Positions 49,637 to 58,185 of a stretch of DNA of 64,000 nt are shown piece by piece. Within the stretch, counting starts at the first letter, position 1, and each line of letters opens with the position of its first letter. Both the position numbers and the translations under genes were made by a program. The notes beneath the pieces are model-generated. The model did not search any database, was not told the DNA's origin, and saw only the letters and a list, made by a program, of their open reading frames with translations. Origin of the DNA: Micromonospora echinospora. GTDB taxonomy: Bacteria > Actinomycetota > Actinomycetes > Mycobacteriales > Micromonosporaceae. Location of the stretch: NCBI RefSeq assembly GCF_900091495.1, contig NZ_LT607413.1, positions 1,488,001 through 1,552,000 on the forward strand. The letters run 5' to 3'.

Positions 49637-50392
49637 TCAGGCGCGCGGCTGGTCGACCGGGCAGGCGTACGCCGAGCGGCCACCCAGCTCCCACACCCGC
49701 ACGGGCGCGCCGCACCGTCGGCACACCGGCCGCTTGTACACCCACCGCTCGTCCGGCGCGGTCGGGTCGCTGACCACCTGGCCGGCGTCCCGACCCAGGG
49801 CCAGGTACCGCACCGCGAGGTCCCACAACCCCTGTGCCGTCTGTGCCCTCACGCCCCGGGTGTCCGGGTCGAGGCCGGCGAGGAAGAGCAGCTCGGCCCG
49901 CCAGGCGTTACCGATGCCGGCCCAGACGGCCTGGTCGAGCACGGCGACGCCGACCGCGCCCCGCACGGCGGCCAGCCGGCGCACCGCCTCCGCCGGGTCG
50001 GCGTCGGCGTCGGCGCGCAGCGGGTCAGGCCCGAGCGAGTCGCGCAGCGCCCGCTCGCCGTCGGCCGGGAGCGCTTCGCACCGGATCGGGGCGATCAGGT
50101 CGTACGCGACGTTGACGCCGACCAACCGGAGGCGCACTCCGGTACGCGGGGCGGCGGCCGGGTCGTCGTACCGGAGGAACAGCCCGCGCATGCCGAGGTG
50201 CACGTGCAGGGTCGGGCTGTCGTCCAGGTGGTAGAGCAGGTGCTTGCCGTACGCCTCCACCGCGCGCAGCCGCCGTCCGTCGTACGGGCCGGGGTCGAAG
50301 CGGCCCTGCGGGCTGGAGACGGCCAGCACCTGCCCGGCGAGTGCGGCGTGCTGTTCGCGGGCGTACCGGTGGACCAGGTGCCCTTCGGGCAT
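49637..50392 (-). CDS. Endonuclease VIII-like DNA glycosylase (Fpg/Nei family)
   Basis: A 251-residue bifunctional glycosylase/AP lyase. It starts MPEGHLVHR, with Pro2/Glu3 as the catalytic pair. The helix-two-turn-helix region is DQAVWAGIGNAWRAELLFLA. The C-terminal zinc-finger region reads CRRCG...YACPVDQ: the fourth Cys of the usual CxxC-x16-CxxC finger is an Asp. ATG 50392 is the family start; the frame is open to 51082 but that extension reads against another gene. It removes oxidised bases from DNA, and is divergent from the SPL-like gene. Confidence 0.9.
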   Translation of the reverse strand: MPEGHLVHRYAREQHAALAGQVLAVSSPQGRFDPGPYDGRRLRAVEAYGKHLLYHLDDSPTLHVHLGMRGLFLRYDDPAAAPRTGVRLRLVGVNVAYDLIAPIRCEALPADGERALRDSLGPDPLRADADADPAEAVRRLAAVRGAVGVAVLDQAVWAGIGNAWRAELLFLAGLDPDTRGVRAQTAQGLWDLAVRYLALGRDAGQVVSDPTAPDERWVYKRPVCRRCGAPVRVWELGGRSAYACPVDQPRA

Positions 50393-50494
50393 GTCAGCGG
50401 TCCGGGCAGGGCACGGCGGGCATGGCGCCGCATACCCGGCACGACCGCTCCGATAACCTCGGCCTTCGGCGGAATGAGGATGGATGGTCCGTAG

Positions 50495-51583
50495 TTGTAC
50501 GGGTTCGTGACTGACGTCGTCCCGCACTCCCGGCTGCTCGACATCCGGCGGATCTTCGTGGAGCCGGAGGCCGCCGCGCTTCCGCGCGGCCAGCAGGTGC
50601 TGGCCCGGTTCCCGGACGCCGAGCGCGTCGAGGTCGACAGCCACACCCGCATCCCCGAGCTGTACGGCGACGAGTCGAACGTGGCCCGCTGGGTGCGGAT
50701 CAAGACCGAGACCCTCGTACTCGGGGTGAAAAAGTCGCTCACCGCCCGGCCGAACGGCCGCTCCGCCGACTTCATCGCCCCGTCCACCGCCAACGGCTGC
50801 GCCATGGCGTGCGCCTACTGCTACGTCCCCCGACGCAAGGGCTACAGCAACCCGGTCACCGTCTTCGCCAACATCGAGCGGATCACCGGATACCTGTCCC
50901 GGCACGTGGCCCGGCAGGACGTGAAGGACACCCCGAACCAGTGTGACCCGCACGCGTGGGTGTACGACATCGGCGAGAACTCCGACTGCTCGCTGGACGC
51001 CCGGGTCAGCGACAACGTCCGGGACCTGGTCGCCTGCTTCCGCGACCTGCCCAGCGCGAAGGCCAGCTTCGCCACCAAGCACGTCAACCGGGACCTGCTC
51101 GACTGGGACCCGCGCGGGCGTACCCGGATCCGGTTCTCGCTGATGCCCGCCCGGGACGCCAAGCTGCTCGACATCCGCACCTCACCGGTCGCCGAGCGGA
51201 TCGCCGCCATCGACGATTTCGTCGCCGCCGGCTACGAGGTGCACGTCAACTTCAGCCCGGTGGTGGTACGCGACGGCTGGCTCGACGACTGGGCGGAGCT
51301 GCTCGACCAACTCGACGCCGGGATCGGCCCCCGGGCCAAGGGACAGCTCGCCGCCGAGGTCGTCTTCCTCACCCACAACGACCGGCTGCACGAGGTCAAC
51401 CTGGGCTGGCACCCGAAGGCCGAGGAGGTGCTCTGGCGCCCGGACCTCCAGCAGCCCAAACGGTCGCAGTCCGGCGGCTGGAACGTGCGCTACCGGATTG
51501 GGCACAAGGGCCGCTACGTCGCCGCGCTGACCGAGCTGATCACGGCCCGCACCCCGTACTGCCGCATCCGCTACGCCTTCTGA
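50495..51583 (+). CDS. Spore photoproduct lyase-like radical SAM protein
   Basis: A 362-residue SplB-family protein. The radical-SAM cysteine triplet is CAMACAYCYVPRRKG, near residue 102. It lacks an N-terminal cap beyond about 35 residues, like actinobacterial homologues. Spore photoproduct lyase reverses UV thymine dimers in spores; Micromonospora-type bacteria make spores, so that role is plausible. The start could be TTG 50495 or GTG 50507; neither has a strong ribosome-binding site. The divergent neighbour is another DNA-repair gene. Confidence 0.88.
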   Translation: MYGFVTDVVPHSRLLDIRRIFVEPEAAALPRGQQVLARFPDAERVEVDSHTRIPELYGDESNVARWVRIKTETLVLGVKKSLTARPNGRSADFIAPSTANGCAMACAYCYVPRRKGYSNPVTVFANIERITGYLSRHVARQDVKDTPNQCDPHAWVYDIGENSDCSLDARVSDNVRDLVACFRDLPSAKASFATKHVNRDLLDWDPRGRTRIRFSLMPARDAKLLDIRTSPVAERIAAIDDFVAAGYEVHVNFSPVVVRDGWLDDWAELLDQLDAGIGPRAKGQLAAEVVFLTHNDRLHEVNLGWHPKAEEVLWRPDLQQPKRSQSGGWNVRYRIGHKGRYVAALTELITARTPYCRIRYAF

Positions 51584-51670
51584 GTCGGAGGCCCACCGCC
51601 GGGGCACCGGGTGACACAGCAGTGCCCGCTGGTGACCGGCGCCGTGTGCCGGCGGGCGCAGCCACGGTGA

Positions 51671-52060
51671 TCAGGGGGTGGGCGGCCCGACCGACCGGTC
51701 CCCCACCGGCTGCGGCAGCCTGACCAGGACGACGGCCGCGCCTCCTGCCGAACACGTCCCCCCGGTCGCGCCGAGCACCGTGACGACAACGGTGGTGGCG
51801 GTCGTCCGCACCGTGGTGCCCTCGATCCGGCGGCACGCCCCACCGGGTACCCGCACCGTCAGGGCGGTGCCGCTCGGGTCGGTCGAGTCCAACGTCCAGG
51901 GCAGGGATTCGTACCGTCGGGCCTCGTCGGCGGGCAGCTCGCGCAGCGGTGGCAGGGACGTCGTCGCGTACGGGACCGGGGGTGCGCCATCTCCCGCGCA
52001 GGCCCCCGCGACGAGGGACACCGACAACAACGGACAGAGAACCAACGACCGCACCCGCAT
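51671..52060 (-). CDS. Small secreted lipoprotein-like protein
   Basis: A 129-residue protein from ATG 52060, with GGGAGG directly upstream. The N-terminus (RVRSLVLCPLLSVSLVAGAC) ends in a cysteine with a loose lipobox. The rest is beta-rich with two further cysteines that could pair. There is no recognised domain. It lies between the SPL-like gene and the phosphatase, in the opposite orientation. Confidence 0.7.
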   Translation of the reverse strand: MRVRSLVLCPLLSVSLVAGACAGDGAPPVPYATTSLPPLRELPADEARRYESLPWTLDSTDPSGTALTVRVPGGACRRIEGTTVRTTATTVVVTVLGATGGTCSAGGAAVVLVRLPQPVGDRSVGPPTP

Positions 52061-52266
52061 TCGGCCTCCCGGAGCCACCGTCGGTCCGACGCATCCCGGG
52101 CGGACACCGTTCCCCTCCCCGAGCCGGCCACGCCACCGCCGAAAGATCGAGTGACCTGGGAGTGTTCAGCGGCCGAGAGCACGCCGTTCACCTGTAGGGG
52201 CAGGACATGGTCACCAGCGGCCCTTAGACAGACGAGGTCCCCGAAAGATCATCCGATGGGAGCCGC

Positions 52267-53820
52267 ATGTCTGTCACCCGACGGTCCGTGTTGAGGTGGG
52301 GCGGCGCGGCCGTCGCCACCGCCCTCGTCGCCCCGCAGGTCACCGCGCGGCCGGCGCTCGCCGTGCCCCTGCCGGCGGACCCGTTCACGCTGGGCGTCGC
52401 CTCCGGCGACCCGTCGCCCGACGGGGTGGTGCTGTGGACCCGGCTGGCGCCTTCGCCGCTGGACCCGGACGGCGGCATGCCGGGGGTTCCGGTACAGGTG
52501 AACTGGCAGGTCGCCACCGACGAGCGCTTCGGCGACGTGGTGCGCGCCGGCAGCGTACGGGCGGAGCCGGGCTGGGCGCACTCGGTGCACGTCGAGGTGA
52601 GCGGCCTGCTGCCGGACCGGGTCTACTACTACCGCTTCCGGGCCGGCCGGCACCTCAGCCCCGTCGGGCGGACCCGCACCTTCCCCGCTGCCGGTGCGGC
52701 GGTGACGTCGATGACGCTCGCCGCGGTCTCCTGCCAGTCGCTTCCCGCCGGACGCTACGCCGCCTACCGGCACCTCGCCGCCGGCGACCACGACCTGGTG
52801 CTGCACCTCGGCGACTACATCTACGAGGCGGCCGGGGCGGCCAACCCGAACGCCGGGCCGGACCGCAGACACGCGCCGTTCAAGGTGATCCGCACCCTGG
52901 AGGAGTACCGGATCCGGCACGCGCAGTACCGGCTCGACCCGGACCTCCAGGCCGCGCACGCCGCCGCGCCGTTCCTCTGCGTGCCCGACGACCACGAGGT
53001 CGTCAACAACGCCGCCGGTGACCTCGGCGCGGACGGCAACAGCACGCCGGAGGTGTACCTGCCGCGACGGGCGGCGGCGTTCCAGGCGTACTACGAGCAC
53101 CTGCCGCTGCGCCGGTCCTCCATGCCGCAGGGACCCGCGATGCAGTTGTACCGCCGGCTCGACTACGGCAACCTGGCGCAGCTGACCCTGCTGGACACCC
53201 GGCAGTACCGCAGCCCCCAGGAGGACGGGCCGACCTTCCAGCGCCTCAAGCCGTCGGCGTACGACGTCGCGCGTACGATGACCGGCCCGGAGCAGGAGCG
53301 GTGGCTCCTGGCGGGCCTGGCCGCCTCGTCGGCCCGGTGGAACGTCATCGGCCAGCAGGTCTACTTCGCCGCGATCGACATGGAACCCGGGGACGCCGAG
53401 TTCTACAACACCGACAAGTGGGACGGCTACCCGGCGGCCCGGTCCCGCATCACCGGCTTCCTCCACCAGCGCCGGCCGCGCAACCCGGTGGTGCTCAGCG
53501 GCGACGTGCACGCCGCCATGGTCAACGACATCACCCTGGACGCGGATCCGGCGTCGCCGGTGGTCGCCACCGAGTTCCTCGGCAGCTCGATCACGAGCGA
53601 GAAGGGCAACAACGACCTCTTCGAGGCGGCGCTGCCGGAGAATCCGCAGGTCCGGTACTACAACGGGCGTCAGCGCGGCTACCTGTCCTGCACGGTGACG
53701 CCGGAGCAGTGGACCGCCGACCTCTGGTTCGTCGACGACGTCCTCGACGCCGGATCGCCGGTACGCCGGGGCGCGTCCTACGTCCTGGAGGACGGACGGC
53801 CCGGGGCACAGGCGGCCTGA
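52267..53820 (+). CDS. phoD: PhoD-type alkaline phosphatase/phosphodiesterase, Tat-exported
   Basis: A 517-residue secreted metallophosphatase. The signal begins TRRSVLRWGGAAVATALVA, a twin-arginine motif. The N-terminal PhoD_N domain (FTLGVASGDPSPDGVVLWTR) is followed by the catalytic domain with metal ligands in LHLGDYIYE, CVPDDHEVVNN and NPVVLSGDVHAAMVND. It releases phosphate from organic esters outside the cell, usually under phosphate starvation; no PHO box could be confirmed. A stem-loop follows the stop. Confidence 0.92.
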   Translation: MSVTRRSVLRWGGAAVATALVAPQVTARPALAVPLPADPFTLGVASGDPSPDGVVLWTRLAPSPLDPDGGMPGVPVQVNWQVATDERFGDVVRAGSVRAEPGWAHSVHVEVSGLLPDRVYYYRFRAGRHLSPVGRTRTFPAAGAAVTSMTLAAVSCQSLPAGRYAAYRHLAAGDHDLVLHLGDYIYEAAGAANPNAGPDRRHAPFKVIRTLEEYRIRHAQYRLDPDLQAAHAAAPFLCVPDDHEVVNNAAGDLGADGNSTPEVYLPRRAAAFQAYYEHLPLRRSSMPQGPAMQLYRRLDYGNLAQLTLLDTRQYRSPQEDGPTFQRLKPSAYDVARTMTGPEQERWLLAGLAASSARWNVIGQQVYFAAIDMEPGDAEFYNTDKWDGYPAARSRITGFLHQRRPRNPVVLSGDVHAAMVNDITLDADPASPVVATEFLGSSITSEKGNNDLFEAALPENPQVRYYNGRQRGYLSCTVTPEQWTADLWFVDDVLDAGSPVRRGASYVLEDGRPGAQAA

Positions 53821-53832
53821 GTCCCGTCGACG

Positions 53833-53866
53833 CGGTGCCGCGGCCGGACGGACGGTCGCGGCACCG
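53833..53866. terminator. Stem-loop after phoD, 10-bp perfect stem
   Basis: CGGTGCCGCG pairs with CGCGGCACCG over a 14-base loop, 12 bp after the phoD stop. Probable transcription terminator. The following 145 bp to 54012 hold nothing else recognised. Confidence 0.6.
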
Positions 53867-54011
53867 GGCGTTCCGTCCGGACTGCTCGGGGCACCCCGGT
53901 AGATGCCCCGGTGTCCTGGATGGCCCGTCGCAGGCCGGATTCCGGGGACCCGGCCGGATCAGGGCGCTCGACTGGACACCGCCGGGCGGCCGGATCGGGT
54001 GTCGTCCGAGG

Positions 54012-54251
54012 TCACCCGGCCTTCTGGGGGTCGTCCGGGTCGCGTGTCGTCAGCTCGGATGCTGTGGTGTGCTGCTGTGCTTCCTCGGCGGTGCGGAGGA
54101 CGTCGCGGGCGGCGGTGGCCACCGGGCAGTCCGGTGTACGGCACATGGGGCAGCGGCCGTCAGGCCCGGGTCGGTGCTGACGGAGCACGGCACGGGCGGT
54201 GAGTATCAGTCGGTTGCGGATCTGGGCCAGGGACAGGTGCGGGCCGGTCAC
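54012..54251 (-). CDS. Small CxxC protein (79 aa)
   Basis: A 79-residue frame from ATG 54251, starting 3 nt after the upstream XRE-TPR gene ends. A helical N-terminus (SLAQIRNRLILTARAVLRQH) is followed by GRCPMCRTPDCPVATAAR, a likely zinc knuckle, and an acidic tail. Position and the very short gap indicate cotranscription and coupling. Function unknown; its counterpart by layout is the frame at 2259. Confidence 0.72.
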   Translation of the reverse strand: MTGPHLSLAQIRNRLILTARAVLRQHRPGPDGRCPMCRTPDCPVATAARDVLRTAEEAQQHTTASELTTRDPDDPQKAG

Positions 54252-54254
54252 CGT

Positions 54255-55463
54255 TCAGCCCACCCCGAGGGTGTCGGCGAGCTGGGTGACCGTGGCCGGC
54301 GCGTCGGGGTCGCGGGCAACCTGGGCGAGTACGTCCCGCGCGGTGGGACGATGGCGGACCTCGGCTGGCGCGATCCGCGCGGCGTCGACCAGTACCCGGC
54401 CGGCGTTGACCGGGTCGCCGACTTCGAGATAGGCGCGGGCGGCGTCGACCAGGTGCGCGGCGCGATGCTCGACGGGCAGGCACCGCCAGCCGCCCCGCTG
54501 GATGGTCTTCTCGTGCCAGGTCACCGCGTCCCGGGCGTCACCCAGGTCGACGGCTGCGGTGGCACGGGCCAGGGCAACGGCGGTGGGTCCGAAACCGGTG
54601 CGGTGGTGGTCCTGGCCATCGCCGACCCGTTCGGCCAGGTCGGCGGCCTCGTCAAGCAACTCGGTAACGGCAGCATCGTCGCCGTAGCGGGCGGCGGCCA
54701 GGGCGGCTTGGACGAGCAGGGTTCCACACAGGGAAAGCTCGATCGGGCTGCCGTACTCGATCACGGGTGGGGCGATCCGGTACGCGGCGGCCCGCATCGC
54801 CGACGTCGCCTCCCTCGCCCACCCCGATTCGCGTAGCACCTGCCCGAGCTGCACCGCAGCAGCAGCCACCAGGACCCGGTCCCCCGTGGCGGCGATCATC
54901 GCTCGATCGGCGGCCAGCCACGCCAGGTCAGCGTCACCGAGCTTCACCAGCAGTGCGGCGGTGATCCGGTACGCCTCCACCAGCGGCACCCTGGCTGCCT
55001 CGGAATCGTGGGCGTGGGTGCGCTGCGCGTCGGTCAGCAGGTCTGGCAGCAGGTCGACGACCTGCGGGTAGCGGGCGTACTGGAAGGTCGTCCACACGTG
55101 CGCGACCTCTCGGGCCATCCGGTCGACAGGCAGGACGGGTCGGCGTCCAGCCGGCCTGCCGAGCGGGATCTCGTACCGGGACAACGCCGCCCGGATTCGC
55201 TCCACATCCTCGACTCGTTCGGTCACCTCGACCGGGTGAATATCCCGACCCAGCAACACCGCCGTGTCGACCCGCAGCACAGCGGCGATGGCTTGGAGGG
55301 TCGACACCTTGTCCAGCGAGCGGACACCCCGCTCGATCTTGTCCACCCAACTCTTGGACTTGCCGAGCCGGTCGGCGAACACCTGCTGCGACAGCTTCCG
55401 CCGCACCCGCCAGTACGCCACCCGCCGGCCGACCGGGAGAGCCTCCGGCCGGTTCACCCTCAT
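54255..55463 (-). CDS. XRE-type HTH regulator with TPR-like C-terminal half
   Basis: A 402-residue protein. Residues about 10-70 are the helix-turn-helix (GRRVAYWRVRRKLSQQVFAD, then LGKSKSWVDKIERGVRSLDK). The remainder is all-helical repeats of TPR type (DADLAWLAADRAMIAATGDR; LDEAADLAERVGDGQDHH). This architecture is abundant in actinobacteria, where such proteins respond to peptides or regulate development. It overlaps the upstream gene's stop by ATGA. It is the middle gene of a three-gene operon. Confidence 0.8.
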   Translation of the reverse strand: MRVNRPEALPVGRRVAYWRVRRKLSQQVFADRLGKSKSWVDKIERGVRSLDKVSTLQAIAAVLRVDTAVLLGRDIHPVEVTERVEDVERIRAALSRYEIPLGRPAGRRPVLPVDRMAREVAHVWTTFQYARYPQVVDLLPDLLTDAQRTHAHDSEAARVPLVEAYRITAALLVKLGDADLAWLAADRAMIAATGDRVLVAAAAVQLGQVLRESGWAREATSAMRAAAYRIAPPVIEYGSPIELSLCGTLLVQAALAAARYGDDAAVTELLDEAADLAERVGDGQDHHRTGFGPTAVALARATAAVDLGDARDAVTWHEKTIQRGGWRCLPVEHRAAHLVDAARAYLEVGDPVNAGRVLVDAARIAPAEVRHRPTARDVLAQVARDPDAPATVTQLADTLGVG

Positions 55464-55678
55464 CCGACCCAGCCAAGGAACCGGTGGTGCAGAACCCCGG
55501 CGGGCACCCAGGGCAAGTCTTCCGCCGCCCGCACCAACTGCCCACCGAGGTAGAGCGACAGTGACACCCGAGCCTTGTCGAACTCGGCAAACAACTCCCG
55601 TTTCCGAGTGAGGCAGGGCCAAGAACAACCGCAGCCCCGGCAGGTCCACAGTGGCGGAGCCGGCTCGTGCGTCGTCAC
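55460..55678 (-). CDS. Small Cys-rich protein at the head of the XRE-TPR operon (72 aa)
   Basis: A 72-residue frame from GTG 55678 with GGGAGAG upstream. The first half contains WTCRGCGCSWPCLTRKRELF, three closely spaced cysteines like a small zinc finger. The second half is helical and ends HHRFLGWVG. The stop overlaps the XRE gene start (ATGA). It is the first gene after the divergent promoter region. Unknown function. Confidence 0.7.
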   Translation of the reverse strand: MTTHEPAPPLWTCRGCGCSWPCLTRKRELFAEFDKARVSLSLYLGGQLVRAAEDLPWVPAGVLHHRFLGWVG

Positions 55679-55707
55679 CGAACATCACTCTCCCTGAGCA
55701 ACAGCCC

Positions 55708-55723
55708 GGTCTGTCAACAGACC
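55708..55723. promoter_or_regulatory. 16-bp palindrome in the divergent HTH-operon promoter
   Basis: GGTCTGT-CA-ACAGACC: perfect 7-bp arms, 30 bp before the leftward operon and about 140 bp before the rightward one. A minus-strand TTGACA overlaps it. One of the two HTH proteins may bind here. Confidence 0.5.
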
Positions 55724-55728
55724 AGACC

Positions 55729-55758
55729 TGGCACATTCAGTAACCGTGACGCTACGAT
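55729..55758 (+). promoter_or_regulatory. Promoter candidate for the XRE-HD operon
   Basis: TGGCAC, 18-bp spacer, TACGAT, directly next to the 16-bp palindrome. It would give a leader of about 100 nt before ATG 55864. Confidence 0.35.
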
Positions 55759-55863
55759 CACAGCGGCGATCGTTGGACTCACCCGCAGTACGAATGAGCT
55801 GGTCAGGGCTTCCCTCACGTCGCTGTCCAAGACGGCAAACGTCGACTGCCGGTCAACGTAGGG

Positions 55864-57000
55864 ATGTCGATGACGCAGTTCGAACGGTCCGCACCGACGC
55901 GGGGCGACGTGACCGGCTACCTGCTGAAGCTCATTCGGGAATCCATACCTCTGACCCAGGAACAGCTCGGCGTGGAACTCGGCGTCGATCGCGCGACCGT
56001 CCAGAGCTGGGAGTCAGGACGGCGACCGTTCCTCGCCGTCCCGCTCGGTCAAGCCGTCCGGATCCGTCAGAGGCTCGGCAGCCTCGGGGCGAACCCGATA
56101 CTGCTCGATGCCGTCGCGGACGCCGCCGAGGCCGATGCCATCCTCGCCGCCCTGCTCGGTCCGAAAGTCGAGGGGGCAGACATCACCGGGCAGCCGCTCG
56201 GATGCGCGGTACTCACCCACCGACTGTCCGACCTGATCCTCTGGGCAGTCCTCGGCCAGACACCCACCTTCATCAGAAGCCTCCCCGCGCCCCACCGTCG
56301 ACGCGGGCCCGTAGCCACCGGCCCTACCCTCTGCGCCGAGGAACAACACGCCTTCTTCACCAACCTGCACGTCCTCGCCGAACGCGCCGCAGACCAGCGC
56401 CACCCGAACGTGCTGCTCCACCGGCAGGCATGCTTCCTCGCCGGCATGGACCCCACCGGTGCCTCCGCCGCATGGCTCGCCCAGGGCAACGCCCGCAAGA
56501 CACATCGGGTGACCACCTTCCGTACCTGGTCACCGCTGTGGCCGGACGCCCGCTCCGTCGTCACCTCGCTGGCCAACCAGGGAGACCCCGAACCACTGCG
56601 GGACTTCATCTCCCGCGCGCACCCCGACGACGCCTGCCAGCGCGCCGCCCTCAACTACTCGGCGTACTGGGTCGGCGAGATCCCCTACCGCCAACCCGAC
56701 GACTCCTTCATGCCCACGACCATCACCGACTGGCGCGGCACCCGACTCCTGCGCCACCTGGTCGAACGCCTCGACGCCGACCACCCCTTCGTAGACCTCA
56801 ACATCCACAACCTGTGGGCACTGCTCACCGCCCGACGCGGACTCGTCCACGACCACCCCACCACCGGACAAACCCTCGCCGACCGCGCCGTCGCCATCCT
56901 CGACGGCGACCGGATCTCCGCGCAGTCCCGGCAGGAACTAACGTCTATCGTCTACAGCCTGCGGACAGAGGGAATCACCGGCACAGGGACGGGCAGATGA
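55864..57000 (+). CDS. XRE-family HTH protein with unclassified C-terminal domain
   Basis: A 378-residue protein. The N-terminal HTH is LIRESIPLTQEQLGVELGVD, then RATVQSWESGRRPFLAVPLG. The rest (residues 90-378) is mostly helical, with conserved-looking segments such as HRQACFLAGMDPTGASAAWL and TTITDWRGTRLLRHLVERL; it is unlike the TPR-like partner across the promoter. It overlaps the HD gene start (ATGA), so regulator and enzyme are coupled. Confidence 0.8.
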   Translation: MSMTQFERSAPTRGDVTGYLLKLIRESIPLTQEQLGVELGVDRATVQSWESGRRPFLAVPLGQAVRIRQRLGSLGANPILLDAVADAAEADAILAALLGPKVEGADITGQPLGCAVLTHRLSDLILWAVLGQTPTFIRSLPAPHRRRGPVATGPTLCAEEQHAFFTNLHVLAERAADQRHPNVLLHRQACFLAGMDPTGASAAWLAQGNARKTHRVTTFRTWSPLWPDARSVVTSLANQGDPEPLRDFISRAHPDDACQRAALNYSAYWVGEIPYRQPDDSFMPTTITDWRGTRLLRHLVERLDADHPFVDLNIHNLWALLTARRGLVHDHPTTGQTLADRAVAILDGDRISAQSRQELTSIVYSLRTEGITGTGTGR

Positions 57001-57575
57001 GCGACGACCAGCATGCTGCCGCGATGAGGTTCATCTTCGAGGCCGGCGTCCTCAAACGCGCGGCCCGAACCGGCTGGTGGTTCGCCGGCGTCAAGCACCC
57101 CGAATCCATCGCCGAGCACTCCCACCGCACCGCCCTGATCGGGATGATCCTCGCCGCCATGGAAGGAGCCGACCCCGCCCGGGTCACGATGCTCTGCGTC
57201 CTGCACGACACCCAGGAAACCCGCATCACCGACATCCCCCACATCGCCAAGCGCTACCTCACCGCCGCACCCAACACCACCGTCACCGCAGACCAGGTCG
57301 CCGACTGCCCACCCGCCGTCACCGACACCATCACCACGGCCGTCGCCGAATACGAAGCCGGCGAAACCCTCGAAGCCATCGTCGCCCGCGACGCCGACAA
57401 ACTTGAATGCCTCGTGCAAGCCGTCGAATACCGCCACCAGGGCATCGACAACCTCCAACGCTGGATCGACAGCTCCCGCGCCGCAATCAAAACCGCATCC
57501 GCGCACCGCCTCGCCGACGCCGCCCTGACCGGACAACCCCTCGCCTGGCTCACGCCGCCGCCGCACCCGAAGTAA
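56997..57575 (+). CDS. HD-domain phosphohydrolase (YfbR/HDDC2-like 5'-nucleotidase)
   Basis: A 192-residue HD-domain enzyme. The metal ligands are His in SIAEHSHRTA, the HD pair in LCVLHDTQETRITDI, and Asp in ARDADKLECLVQA. HDDC2/YfbR-type proteins dephosphorylate nucleoside monophosphates, and HD nucleotidases also appear in phage defence. Its coupling to an XRE regulator is notable. GC content is core-like. Confidence 0.82.
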   Translation: MSDDQHAAAMRFIFEAGVLKRAARTGWWFAGVKHPESIAEHSHRTALIGMILAAMEGADPARVTMLCVLHDTQETRITDIPHIAKRYLTAAPNTTVTADQVADCPPAVTDTITTAVAEYEAGETLEAIVARDADKLECLVQAVEYRHQGIDNLQRWIDSSRAAIKTASAHRLADAALTGQPLAWLTPPPHPK

Positions 57576-57684
57576 CCGACCCCTCGCCCGTTGTTGGTCC
57601 CAGAGATCTACGATTTCGACTCCCGGCGCTGTAGCAGGCGCCCCGTCGTGGGCTCACATCATTGGTGGTTGCCGGTGTTCAACA

Positions 57685-58098
57685 TTGGCGGGCAAAGACC
57701 GTCGTACACCGAGGACCACAGCCGCTACCCCGGCTGCGGTGCAGTTTAGTGACGATCTGCTGCGATGGGCGAAGCTTCCGCCTGCGCTGGCCGGCGACGA
57801 CCTCGCTTCCGTACCTGTACCTGGCGGCGTCGTTTACTGGCAAGCTGCTGCTCGACACGAACTGCCGAGCCGGCTGCGGGATCTTGCCGCGAACCTGCTG
57901 TCCCACTCACGCGCCGAACAGAAGTCGGTGACTGACGCCGACCTCGACGCTCTCGGCCTCACCGATGCGCCCCTGCTGATCGAATACTCGGGCCGGCCCA
58001 GCTGCCCACAGAGGCCGCCACCGACCGGTACGCCAGGCGCATCTCACCCACTCGGGCACTGCCGCAGCGTGATGGAGTCATTCCGAGGAGTTACGTAG
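57685..58098 (+). CDS. Hypothetical protein upstream of the methyltransferase
   Basis: A 137-residue frame from a TTG at 57685; no ribosome-binding site supports this start. The sequence is helical (FSDDLLRWAKLPPALAGDDL, then HELPSRLRDLAANLLSHSRA), with an acidic segment before EYSGRPSC and a Pro-rich end that may reflect a frameshift. It is too weak to call as part of the restriction-modification unit. Confidence 0.35.
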   Translation: MAGKDRRTPRTTAATPAAVQFSDDLLRWAKLPPALAGDDLASVPVPGGVVYWQAAARHELPSRLRDLAANLLSHSRAEQKSVTDADLDALGLTDAPLLIEYSGRPSCPQRPPPTGTPGASHPLGHCRSVMESFRGVT

Positions 58099-58185
58099 GC
58101 GGACGTGCGGCGGGAGCGGCACCTACGCCAAGATCAACCAAAACGGAGGCCAAGGTCGCGGCAGCGACCGCACGCATGGTGATCG

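Noticed and set aside
55746..57575. Long frame spanning both the XRE and HD genes as a single fusion protein
   Set aside because: Only the last third is protein-like (the HD domain). The first part is a shadow of the XRE gene, and the two genes are better explained by the ATGA overlap.
57685..58098. Controller (C-protein) gene for the restriction-modification system
   Set aside because: No helix-turn-helix or C-box-like operator is visible; it lacks a credible start and reads partly frameshifted.
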